Under the pieces are notes generated by a model that saw only the letters and a program-made list of their open reading frames with translations, was not told where the DNA came from and made no database searches. Made by a program: the position numbers and the translations under genes. Below, in pieces: positions 1 to 7,400 of a DNA stretch of 12,254 nucleotides. How positions within the stretch are numbered: position 1 is the first letter of the stretch; every line of letters starts with the position of its first letter. The stretch comes from Desulfobacula sp. (GTDB lineage Bacteria; Desulfobacterota; Desulfobacteria; Desulfobacterales; Desulfobacteraceae). Location of the stretch: assembly GCA_023144585.1 (NCBI GenBank), contig JAGLFI010000008.1, forward strand, positions 1-12,254, read 5' to 3'.

Positions 1-51
1 AATACATCGCCCTATTCTTCCATACCCGTTAATTGCAATATTAATTTTCAT
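1..51 (-). CDS. gap: Glyceraldehyde-3-phosphate dehydrogenase, N-terminal 17 codons (cut by window edge)
   Basis: The reverse strand from 51 down to 1 reads MKINIAINGYGRIGRCI. This matches the start of type I GAPDH, where an INGFGRIGR-type sequence forms the first strand and glycine-rich turn of the NAD(P)-binding Rossmann fold. The frame starts at an ATG (51-49) and stays open to the edge. The enzyme interconverts glyceraldehyde-3-phosphate and 1,3-bisphosphoglycerate in cytoplasmic glycolysis or gluconeogenesis. Only 17 residues are visible, so the catalytic Cys cannot be checked. No strong Shine-Dalgarno is seen; only a weak AAGA lies about 10 nt upstream. The gene is divergent from the HDOD-GGDEF gene and has no evident link to the Hdr/Fdh row. 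Confidence 0.8.
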   Translation of the reverse strand, partial: MKINIAINGYGRIGRCI

Positions 52-288
52 ATTTATTTTATCTTAAAATTTTTCCCATTTCTATTCAAAAACAACTTAG
101 CATCAAATCCATAAACCACGGTACAATTTAATTGAAAAAATTATAAATGTCTAATAGAATTTTCATATTTGTATTTTCTTTGAGAAAAAGGTTTTCTTGT
201 ATTCCTGACTGAATTCATGTTAAATTTCTGATACCTTTTCTCACCATTAAATATTTTAACCTGAACATGAAAGGTTATTTTTTGGCTC
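52..288. other. Divergent intergenic region between gap and the HDOD-GGDEF gene
   Basis: This 237-bp, very AT-rich stretch separates two genes that point away from each other, so it should hold promoters for both. For gap, a weak candidate on the minus strand is TTGATG (106-101), a 16-nt spacer, and TAGAAA (84-79), which would give a short leader. For the plus-strand gene see the candidate at 132-160. I see no RNA gene, riboswitch fold or clear operator palindrome. An 83-codon minus-strand frame crosses from here into the HDOD gene but has no recognisable sequence and is not called. Confidence 0.6.
132..160 (+). promoter_or_regulatory. Candidate sigma-70-type promoter for the HDOD-GAF-GGDEF gene
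   Basis: TTGAAA (132-137) and TAGAAT (155-160) are separated by exactly 17 nt and point toward the gene starting at 289. Start of transcription would fall near 167 and leave a leader of about 120 nt. The region is so AT-rich that a match of this quality can occur by chance, so this is a candidate only. Confidence 0.35.
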
Positions 289-2289
289 ATGATGATGAAT
301 GACAAGCTCATACTCCCTTTAGAATCTGATATCAAACAGGTTTTAAAGCTTGATGTCAAAGAGGTTCCAAGCTTTCCTCCTGTGATGGCCAAACTATTGG
401 AAATCTATAGTGATGAGGATGCATCCACTCAAGATCTTTCCAAACTTGTGGAAACAGACCCGGGGATTTCAGCCAGGGTGCTGGGTATTGTAAATTCTGC
501 ATTGTATGGCCTGAGACAAAACATAACTGCTGTATCCGATGCAGTCATCTATCTTGGGTTTGACGAGGTTAAAAGGCTTTGTCTCGGGGTCACTGTCTTT
601 GAAAAAATGTTTCAACCAAAAAAGAAAAAGCAGTTTAACAGAATCTTTTTCTGGCGGCACTGTCTTTGTGTGGCCACCTTAAGCAAAGCCATTGCTGAAG
701 AAATCCGGCACCCGAATCCCGGGGAGGCATATATCAGTGGACTTTTACATGACTTTGGAAAGATTATTTTTGATCTCCAGGGACGAGTCAATTATGGTGA
801 TTTGATCACCAATGTAACAAAATCCACAGGCCAGATGATCACCGAAGAAAGGGAACTCATGGGCATGGGACATGATGATCTGGGCGCCTATTACGGTTCT
901 TTGTGGCATCTGCCCGAATCCCTTATCCTGGCCATAAAATACCACCATCAGCGGTATGAACACCTGGATCTTCCCAAAGAGGAGGCACTGCTGATATCCA
1001 TTGTTTCCCTTGCCAATTTTCTGTCCTGGACCCAGGGCATGGGATCGGTTGATATCATTCGCCCACCAATTCTTCAGCCTGAAGTTGAAAAAAATATAAA
1101 CCTGAGCAAAATCGATCTCATAAAGGTCATCACCCAGATGGACAGGGAAATAGAAAACACATCAAAATTTTATCATTTTGCTTTTCCTTCCTCCAGCCAG
1201 TTCAGAGAGAACCTGCTCAGGGCAAATCTCAAGCTGTGCAGTATTAATACCATCTATTATTATCTTGGAGAACATCAGACCAGGACTATGGATATATCTC
1301 AGATAAAAGAGAGTATCTCCACGCCCCACCGCAGCCTTAATCCTAAAAAAATTATTACCTCTACCTTAAAGGCCATTTATAAAGATTTCAAATTCGACAG
1401 GCTTTATGTCATGAAGGTGGTAAAAAACCTTAGAAGCCTTAAAGTGATTGAGTCCCTTGATGCTGTGGGCACCAAAATGGATTTAACGTCAATTGAAATC
1501 CCCATCAATAAGACGGCAGGCGGCTTTGTTCACTGTCTGCGGAACCAGGAGCCCGTGATGGTCCGTGGCAGGACTTTAGGTGAAAAAAAAGCCCTGAAAC
1601 AATTTAAAATCAAAGAAATGATCATAGTGCCTTTCTATAGTAATAACAAGGTCATCGGTATCCTGGGAATGGATAATATTGTTTCAAAAAAGGCCATTTT
1701 ACCGGATATATTATCTTCCATTGCCATTGTGGCCAATGAGCTTGGAATGGCCCTGGAAAACGCAGGTGCCTACAATGAGGCAAAAGCGGTTTCTCTCAAA
1801 GACGGGCTCACAGGCCTTTTAAACCGTGTGGCCATTGACGACCTGCTGGCAAAATCATTCAGAAAAGCTGTGGATGGAAAAAATGATCTATCCCTTGTAA
1901 TGATTGATGTAGATTTTTTTAAAAAATTTAATGATAAATTCGGGCATCAGGCCGGGGACAATGTCCTTAAACTGATTGCCACCACTTTAAAAAAGCTATC
2001 CAGACCCTTTGATTATGTGGGGCGGTATGGCGGCGAAGAATTTATTGTCATCCTGAATAATACTGATTTACCCAAAGCTATTGTTTATGCTGAAAGGATA
2101 CGCAAAGAAATTGAGCATCTGGGCACACTTCTGATCAACAGGTTTCCAGGGCTTTCCCTCACTGTCAGTGCCGGTGTCAGTGAATACCAGAAAAGTGTTA
2201 AAAACCGGGATAATTTCATTGCAATGGCTGATAAAGCCCTTTACCAGGCAAAGGAAACCGGAAGGAATAAAGTGGTGCCCAGTGAATAA
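289..2289 (+). CDS. HDOD-GAF-GGDEF protein, probable diguanylate cyclase
   Basis: This 666-residue cytoplasmic signalling protein has no membrane segment or signal peptide. An HDOD domain spans about residues 25-225, opening with the FPPVMAKLLEI element and including an HDFGK at 154. A GAF-like sensor domain lies at about 347-490. A GGDEF domain follows from about 504 to 660. The catalytic loop is GGEEF (581-585), intact for making cyclic di-GMP from two GTP. RxxD (R572-D575) lies five residues before it, the arrangement of the product-inhibition I-site in PleD. Three consecutive ATGs occur at 289, 292 and 295; the only Shine-Dalgarno-like run is AAAGG at 270-274, somewhat far, so the first ATG is preferred. 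The gene converges on the fdhA end of the minus-strand row. The GAF ligand is not predictable, and no c-di-GMP target is visible nearby. Confidence 0.9.
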   Translation: MMMNDKLILPLESDIKQVLKLDVKEVPSFPPVMAKLLEIYSDEDASTQDLSKLVETDPGISARVLGIVNSALYGLRQNITAVSDAVIYLGFDEVKRLCLGVTVFEKMFQPKKKKQFNRIFFWRHCLCVATLSKAIAEEIRHPNPGEAYISGLLHDFGKIIFDLQGRVNYGDLITNVTKSTGQMITEERELMGMGHDDLGAYYGSLWHLPESLILAIKYHHQRYEHLDLPKEEALLISIVSLANFLSWTQGMGSVDIIRPPILQPEVEKNINLSKIDLIKVITQMDREIENTSKFYHFAFPSSSQFRENLLRANLKLCSINTIYYYLGEHQTRTMDISQIKESISTPHRSLNPKKIITSTLKAIYKDFKFDRLYVMKVVKNLRSLKVIESLDAVGTKMDLTSIEIPINKTAGGFVHCLRNQEPVMVRGRTLGEKKALKQFKIKEMIIVPFYSNNKVIGILGMDNIVSKKAILPDILSSIAIVANELGMALENAGAYNEAKAVSLKDGLTGLLNRVAIDDLLAKSFRKAVDGKNDLSLVMIDVDFFKKFNDKFGHQAGDNVLKLIATTLKKLSRPFDYVGRYGGEEFIVILNNTDLPKAIVYAERIRKEIEHLGTLLINRFPGLSLTVSAGVSEYQKSVKNRDNFIAMADKALYQAKETGRNKVVPSE

Positions 2290-2301
2290 TCAGTTTAATC
2301 G

Positions 2302-2341
2302 CCAGACGGTTTATATTACAAAACCGCCTGGTAAAATTTTT
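2302..2341 (+). terminator. Rho-independent terminator in the convergent gap
   Basis: An 11-bp stem (2302-2312 with 2321-2331) encloses an 8-nt loop. It has one A-C mismatch on the plus strand, which is a G-U pair on the minus strand. On the plus strand it is followed by TAAAATTTTT, so it fits as terminator of the HDOD-GGDEF gene, whose stop is 12 bp upstream. The same hairpin lies just past the fdhA stop (2342-2340). It could also stop minus-strand transcription, although no clear U-run follows in that direction. Confidence 0.7.
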
Positions 2342-4379
2342 ACGCTTTCTCAAGTTTTACAGCGCAGACCTTGAGTTCCGGTATCTTAGCAATAGGATCA
2401 TAAGCCGGATTGGTCAGCTTATTCACATTTGTTTCTTCAAAATGGAAAGGCATAAACACCACGCCCGGGTCCACACGATCGGTGATCATGATCTTTGTGA
2501 CAATCTCACCTCTCCGGGAGGCCATTTTGATCTGATGTCCATCACAGATATCAAGATTTTGCGCATCAACAGGATTAATTTCAAGGAATCCTTCTGGAAT
2601 TTCAAAATCAAGAGACTTGGAATTTCTGGTCATGGTGCCGGTGTGGTAATGGGCATAAACACGGCCGGTGGTCATCCAGAAAGGATATTCATCATCAATC
2701 ACTTCAGCCGGTGGATTATAGGTAATTGCATGGAAAAGTCCTTTCCCACGGGTAAATTTTCCATCCTTGTGCAAAAAAGGTGTCCCAGGATGTTCTCTGG
2801 TTGGACAGGGCCATTGCAGTCCCACGCCTTCCAGCCGTTCATAGCTTATGCCCCCGTAAGAGGGTGTCAGGCTTGCAATTTCATTAAAAATATCTTCCGG
2901 AGAATCATAGTTCATTTCAAAACCGAACCGGTTGGAAATTTCCTGGATGATCTCCCAGTCCTGTCTTGAGTCTCCCACAGGGTCAATGGCTTTTCTCACC
3001 CGCATCACCCGTCTTTCCGTATTGGCAAAGGTTCCGTCTTTTTCTGCAAACGAAACACCCGGCAGTACCACATCGGCAAGCTTAGCCGTAGGGGTAAGAA
3101 AGATATCCTGAACAATGAGAAGTTCAACCTTTTTCAGGACCTTTTTAACATGATCGGCATCAGGATCGGACACAACCGGGTTTTCACCCATGACCCAAAG
3201 TGCCTTTACTTCATCATTTTCTATGCCTGCAAACATCTCAGGGATGGTTAAGCCAATATTGGTCGGCAATTGATCCACTCCCCAGGCCTGGGCGAATTTC
3301 TTATTGGCAGCCCCAAGGGTTACCGGCTGGTATCCGGTATAGACATTGGGAAGACCGCCCATGTCACAGGCACCCTGCACATTGTTCTGCCCGCGAAGGG
3401 GATTGACCCCTGTTCCAATCTTTCCGATATTTCCGGTCAGCATGGAAAGATTTGCCAAGGACTTTACATTATTAACACCATTGGTATGCTGGGTTATCCC
3501 CATGCAGTAAACAATAGAGGCTCTATCAGCTTCTCCATACATTTTGGCAAGCGCTTCAATATCTTTGACAGATACACTACAGATTTCTGATGCTTCTTCA
3601 ACAGTAAAATTATCAATCCCCTGTTTAAACGCATCAAACTCTTCTGTGTTTTGCGCTATAAATTTTTCATCGGCAAGCCCCTTTTCCATGATCACTTTCA
3701 TCATCCCGTTTAAAAGAGCCACATCTGTTCCGGGCTTATGACGGATATAAAGATCAGCAAAACCGGCAATCTGATTTTTTCTCGGGTCTGCAACAATTAG
3801 TTTGGCACCTTTTTCAATGGCCCTGAAAATACGCGTGGCAACTAAAGGATGGGTGGTTGCCGTATTGGACCCGATAATAAAGATGGCATCAGTTGTTTCT
3901 AATTCACCCATTGCATTTGTCATTGCTCCACTGCCAAAAGATGCGGCAAGACCTGCCACGGTGGAGGAATGTCACAGCCGGGCACAGTGATCGACACTGT
4001 TGGTACCAATGGCAGCTCTTGCAAACTTCTGCATGAGATAATTCTCTTCATTGGTTACCTTGGCTGATGCAAAAAACCCTACAGAATCAGAGCCGTTTGC
4101 TTCTTTTATTTCTTTTAATTTCGATACGGTAAAATCCAGGGCTTCATCCCAGGAAACTTCTGTAAGTTTTCCGTCTTTTCTTAACAATGGTTTGTTCAAT
4201 CTTTTCTCAGACTGAACAAATTGATGGACATTCCATCCCTTGATACAAAGTTTGCCTTCATTTACAGGGCTTGTTTTGCAGGGGGTTGTATGGGTTAATT
4301 TTCCATCAAGGGACTCAAGAAAAAGGTTGCATCCACATCCACAATAAGTGCAGGTTGTCAGCGTATTCCTGTAATCCAT
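2340..4379 (-). CDS. fdhA: Formate dehydrogenase catalytic subunit FdhA, selenoprotein (Sec136)
   Basis: This 679-residue molybdo/tungstopterin enzyme oxidises formate to CO2 and passes two electrons to an N-terminal [4Fe-4S] cluster. The cluster is bound by C10, C13, C17 and C45, with K47 following as in the family. An in-frame UGA at 3974-3972 falls in HCARL-U-HSSTVAGL, the active-site signature. Sec136 and His137 match E. coli FdhF Sec140 and His141. Arg329, in NPLRGQNNVQGACDMG, matches the second substrate-binding arginine. The dinucleotide-binding C-terminal domain covers about 570-675. Length is close to archaeal-type FdhA; no extra N-terminal ferredoxin domains and no Tat signal are present, so it should be cytoplasmic. 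ATG at 4379 has an AGAGGA site about 7 nt upstream, and FdhB ends 25 bp before it. Reading the UGA as stop would give two false fragments of 135 and 539 residues. Confidence 0.95.
3926..3974 (-). promoter_or_regulatory. SECIS element of fdhA with its UGA
   Basis: UGA (3974-3972) is followed after 18 nt by the loop GGUCU (3953-3949), closed by GGCA (3957-3954) and UGCC (3948-3945). A lower stem, CUCCAC (3966-3961) with GUGGAG (3931-3926), surrounds it. Loop sequence and 18-nt spacing agree, from memory, with the E. coli fdhF element that binds SelB. Part of the match comes from conserved protein sequence, but the lower stem is not dictated by it. Confidence 0.85.
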
Positions 4380-4404
4380 TATTTTTCCTCTTTATTTAGA
4401 TCTG

Positions 4405-5208
4405 TTACTTTTCGGGCGCAGGGCCCATTAAGTTTAAGGGTGATTGTTCATTTTTATTGATCCCGGATGTAAACCCGAACTCAGCATTCATAATCTTTGA
4501 TGTCTTTTTATATAAAAGCCGCAACGGAATACCAGACGGGCAGGTTTCATCACAAAGACCACAATCAATACACCGGTCTGTCATATGCATGGCCCGGGTC
4601 AAATGAAATACCGGAATATCAACCGGAAGCTCGCCTTTTGATATAATATCCTCACATTCAAGGCTGCATTCCCTGCAAAAACACATGGGACAGATATCCC
4701 GGCAGCCATAGCATTTTACACATTTTGAAAACTGATTCTTCCAAAAGGAAAACCGTTTTGACAGATCCATGTCTTCCATATCCTGCACACCCTGTTGGGT
4801 AATTCCTTCTGTTTTTTCACCTGCCACAAGTTCATCCGGGTATGGTTTTTTGCACTCACACGCTTTTGCAAGTTCTTGTGGGCAGGCGATACCAATGGTC
4901 ATCACTTTATCCGGCTCAAGCTGATTCAGCCTGTACAGGACATAAAGTCCCCTTTCATCACACCCGCGAACCAGAACTCCAAAAACATCCTCGGGATATT
5001 GTCTTGCAATGGTAATAAGAACTTTATTCAGAGGATATCTTGCATCTCCCGGCTTTTTTGTATCACCCAGGCAAAGCGGTTCAAGATCATCCTCTTTTTG
5101 AAACAGACATGGGGCCACATGACCATTTGCCATTGCAAGTGCCACAACTCCCTTTACTGAACCATCTGAAAGAAGCTTGCTTATTTTCTGTCTTACTATA
5201 TCAATCAT
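4405..5208 (-). CDS. fdhB: FdhB/FrhB-like iron-sulfur subunit paired with FdhA
   Basis: This 267-residue protein carries two C-terminal cluster motifs. The first is a cysteine-rich CVKCYGCRDICPMCFCREC (C163, C166, C169, C173, then C176, C178, C181). The second is a ferredoxin motif with C213, C216, C219 and C223. The first resembles the C-terminal part of the archaeal FdhB/FrhB (coenzyme F420 dehydrogenase beta) family. The N-terminal half has further cysteines (C34, C46, C83, C109, C117, C119). It is much shorter than methanogen FdhB (about 400 residues), so an F420/FAD site may be absent; I would expect it to relay electrons between FdhA and MvhD. It sits 25 bp before fdhA and 41 bp after mvhD. 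ATG at 5208 has a weak TAGGT site. The name rests on the cysteine pattern and on adjacency to fdhA. Confidence 0.7.
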   Translation of the reverse strand: MIDIVRQKISKLLSDGSVKGVVALAMANGHVAPCLFQKEDDLEPLCLGDTKKPGDARYPLNKVLITIARQYPEDVFGVLVRGCDERGLYVLYRLNQLEPDKVMTIGIACPQELAKACECKKPYPDELVAGEKTEGITQQGVQDMEDMDLSKRFSFWKNQFSKCVKCYGCRDICPMCFCRECSLECEDIISKGELPVDIPVFHLTRAMHMTDRCIDCGLCDETCPSGIPLRLLYKKTSKIMNAEFGFTSGINKNEQSPLNLMGPAPEK

Positions 5209-5249
5209 AAAAATACCTATGTCAGTTAACGGTTAGCTTTTGATAACTG

Positions 5250-5687
5250 CTAAGCAACATCTTTGGATGTTTGCTTTTTCAATGGTGACGGGCCCAGGGG
5301 TTTAAGAACATCAATAAACTCATTGATTTCCTCAACAAATTCAGGCGCCTCAGCTGAGGACACCCATCTGGCCCGAAGCCGATCTTTTTCAATACCACAA
5401 AAATCCAGCATCTGGGAAAGAACCGTTACTCGTTTTTCAGCACAATAATTACCATACAGGTAATTGCATTCACTCAAATGTCAGCCACCCACGAAAATGC
5501 CGTCAACCCCTTGTTGGAAGGCGCGCAATACATGGTGGGCAGACACGCTTCCAGAGCACATTACCCGGATAATACGAATGTTTGCCGGGTACTGCATACG
5601 ACTGACCCCAGCCAGGTCAGCAGCGGCATATGCTCACCAGGTGCAAAGAAAACATATAATAGTGGGTTCAAAATTATCGTCGCTCAT
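5250..5687 (-). CDS. mvhD: MvhD-like electron-transfer protein with two selenocysteines (Sec18, Sec69)
   Basis: Translated through two UGAs this is a 145-residue MvhD/FlpD-family protein. In methanogens MvhD is a small [2Fe-2S] protein linking hydrogenase or formate dehydrogenase to HdrA. Here [19 protein letters not shown] has Sec18 where the paralogue at 8986-9405 has Cys. VMCSG (C44) is kept. VGG-U-HLSEC has Sec69, the position of Sec68 in that paralogue, followed by C74. The frame begins at ATG 5687-5685 with AAGGA 9 nt upstream, 24 bp after the preceding hdrA stop, and ends 41 bp before fdhB. Without readthrough only the last 75 residues would be called, from a TTG at 5477. Homology is continuous across both UGAs, so a double nonsense pseudogene is unlikely. 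Its place between HdrA and FdhBA suggests it passes electrons between them. Confidence 0.9.
5447..5483 (-). promoter_or_regulatory. SECIS-like hairpin after UGA 69 of the two-Sec mvhD
   Basis: UGA is at 5483-5481. A 7-bp perfect stem, AAUUACC (5465-5459) with GGUAAUU (5453-5447), encloses the loop UGUAU. The loop starts 22 nt after the UGA and has G in its second position. The paralogous mvhD has the same hairpin with its outer A-U pair replaced by C-G. Confidence 0.75.
5602..5636 (-). promoter_or_regulatory. SECIS-like hairpin after UGA 18 of the two-Sec mvhD
   Basis: UGA is at 5636-5634. CUGACC (5620-5615) pairs perfectly with GGUCAG (5607-5602) around the loop UGGCUGG. A flanking G-U pair could extend the stem to 7 bp. 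The loop begins 19 nt after the UGA with G in its second position. The Cys-encoding paralogue has nearly the same residues here, but its different synonymous codons destroy the pairing. Confidence 0.7.
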
Positions 5688-5711
5688 TTACTTTATTCCT
5701 TATAACTATTG

Positions 5712-7385
5712 TCAAGCAGCCCCGATCTGGGCCAGCAACTGCTCTGGTTTATATCCGCAAAGCTGCGCACTGTGAGACGGACAGGTAGCCGCACAATTTC
5801 CACATCCTTTGCAAAGAATTTCATTAATCTCACAGATTCTCTTGTCCCTGTTGTATGTAATGGCTTCATAGGGGCACATGGTAAGGCATGCCTTGCAGCC
5901 CACACATGACTCAGGATTAATTTTTGCCACAATGGCGCTTTTCACCAGTTTGTCCTTGAACAAAATGGCTGCCACTCTTGATGCAACTCCCAAACCCTGC
6001 GTTCTGGCTTCCGTAGATGTGGCAGGATACCGTCCCGATCCGCAGACAAAAATACCATCTGCTGCAAAATCAAGGGGACGAAGCTTTGCATGGGCTTCTA
6101 AGAAAAATCCATTCTGGTCAGTGGGTACCCGCATCATATTGGCAACTGCCGGGGCGTCACTTCTGGGAACAAGGGGAGTTGACAAAACGACAAGGTCTGT
6201 ATCAAGGTCTATTATTTTGCCGGTAATGCTCTGAAAAAAACTGACCTTTCCTTCCTTGACTTCCGGTGGATTATCAGGATTGTACACATCGAATTGTATC
6301 CCTTTTCCCCTGGCATCCCAGAGCATCTGTTCTTTATGGGTGCCATACATCTGCATGTCACGATAAAGGATTCTCACATCAATCAATGGATACTTTTCCT
6401 TAACGATCATGGCATTTTTAACACCGATCATGCAGCAGATTCTTGAGCAGTATTCTCTTTCTTTGGTCCTGGCTCCGGCGCACTGGATAAACACAATTCG
6501 CCTGGCAGTAAGATCATCTTTTTTAAGCTTTTGTTCCAGCTCCATTAACGAAATCACAGTTTCTCCGTCATACCCGAAAAGCCCTTTCGGGATCAAAGGA
6601 ACAGCACCTGTGGCCACCACAATACAACCGACCTTGTCTTTAATTAAGCCATTTTGTGTATCAATTTTGATTTCAAAGTTACCAATATAGCCACCCGTCT
6701 CTTTAACGATTGCTTTTGTATAACAGGTAATATTGGATCGGGACTGGACATCATCAATAATTTTAGAAAGCAGCGCCCGGGCACTCCCCCCTGTATCCAG
6801 TTGATGGACCTGTTGCAAAAGACCACCAAAATTTGATGTTTTTTCAACCAGCATAATGTCCAGGCCCATATCTGCCAGAGCCTGGGCAGCAGACAATCCT
6901 GCAATGCCACCCCCCATCACCAGAACCTTTCTTACCAGGGATGATTCAATCTCTTCTTGGGGTTCCAATCCCGCACTTTTTGCAACACCCATTCGGATCA
7001 ACTCTTTGGCCTTCTGGGTCGCATCATCCCGCTTCCCCATATGAACCCAGGAGCACTGATCCCTGATATTGACCATTTCAAAAAGATAGGGATTGAGACC
7101 TGCTTCAGCACAGGAGCTTGAAAACAATGGCTGATGGGTTCTGGGCGAACAGGATGCCACCACCACCCGGTTCAAGTTCTGACCCTTGATGGCTTTTTTA
7201 ATTTCCACAATCCCGGCTTCAGAGCATGTGTAAAGATTTTCCTTTACATACACAACATTGGGAAGGGTTTTGGCATATTCAGCCACATCGGCACAATCCA
7301 GATGTCCGGCAATATTTGAACCGCAATCACAGACAAATACCCCGATTCTGGGTTCTTCATAAAGTATCAAATCATTCATATTCAT
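5712..7385 (-). CDS. hdrA: HdrA-like flavoprotein, C-module (N-terminal Hdr domain, FAD domain, two ferredoxin clusters)
   Basis: The 557-residue product belongs to the HdrA family. It opens with the HdrA N-terminal domain: VFVCDCGSNIAG at 17-27, C54, C79, and IRDQCSWVH at 107-115. An FAD/NAD-binding domain starts with MGGGIAG near 157. CSRICC at 313-318 and the YRDMQMYG stretch follow. Two C-terminal [4Fe-4S] motifs are C494/497/500/504 and C525/528/531/535. The segment after the glycine-rich loop reads LLQQVHQLDTGG, so this module lacks the PTNDCA(C/U) motif found in the next protein upstream. It aligns along its length with the second half of the fused HdrA at 9418-12254. ATG 7385 has AAGG about 8 nt upstream and lies 15 bp after the HdrA-N stop. 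The HdrA-C plus MvhD order recalls QmoB, which fuses both domains. It probably forms one complex with the adjacent HdrA-N. Confidence 0.88.
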   Translation of the reverse strand: MNMNDLILYEEPRIGVFVCDCGSNIAGHLDCADVAEYAKTLPNVVYVKENLYTCSEAGIVEIKKAIKGQNLNRVVVASCSPRTHQPLFSSSCAEAGLNPYLFEMVNIRDQCSWVHMGKRDDATQKAKELIRMGVAKSAGLEPQEEIESSLVRKVLVMGGGIAGLSAAQALADMGLDIMLVEKTSNFGGLLQQVHQLDTGGSARALLSKIIDDVQSRSNITCYTKAIVKETGGYIGNFEIKIDTQNGLIKDKVGCIVVATGAVPLIPKGLFGYDGETVISLMELEQKLKKDDLTARRIVFIQCAGARTKEREYCSRICCMIGVKNAMIVKEKYPLIDVRILYRDMQMYGTHKEQMLWDARGKGIQFDVYNPDNPPEVKEGKVSFFQSITGKIIDLDTDLVVLSTPLVPRSDAPAVANMMRVPTDQNGFFLEAHAKLRPLDFAADGIFVCGSGRYPATSTEARTQGLGVASRVAAILFKDKLVKSAIVAKINPESCVGCKACLTMCPYEAITYNRDKRICEINEILCKGCGNCAATCPSHSAQLCGYKPEQLLAQIGAA

Positions 7386-7400
7386 TTTGGCAACCTTTCT

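Noticed and set aside
141..392. Minus-strand 83-codon open frame across the start of the HDOD gene
   Set aside because: It overlaps the well-supported HDOD start, has no recognisable domain, and its composition fits antisense of AT-rich DNA.
2442..2969. Plus-strand 175-codon open frame antisense to fdhA
   Set aside because: It is a mirror of the conserved FdhA C-terminal coding region, without a convincing ribosome site or family resemblance.
2340..4379. fdhA as a pseudogene or two separate genes, because of the UGA at 3974-3972
   Set aside because: The UGA is exactly at the catalytic Sec of formate dehydrogenases, flanking residues are intact on both sides, and a SECIS hairpin follows. This is Sec decoding, not decay.
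5223..5249. Inverted repeat CAGTTA...TAACTG in the 41-bp gap between mvhD and fdhB
   Set aside because: The stem is only 6 bp, AT-rich, with a 15-nt loop and no U-run. It could affect mRNA processing, but chance is as likely.
5464..5775. Plus-strand frames of 75-103 codons antisense to mvhD and the end of hdrA-C
   Set aside because: They only look open because the real gene contains UGA codons on the other strand. They have no homology, and translation of the minus strand explains the region fully.
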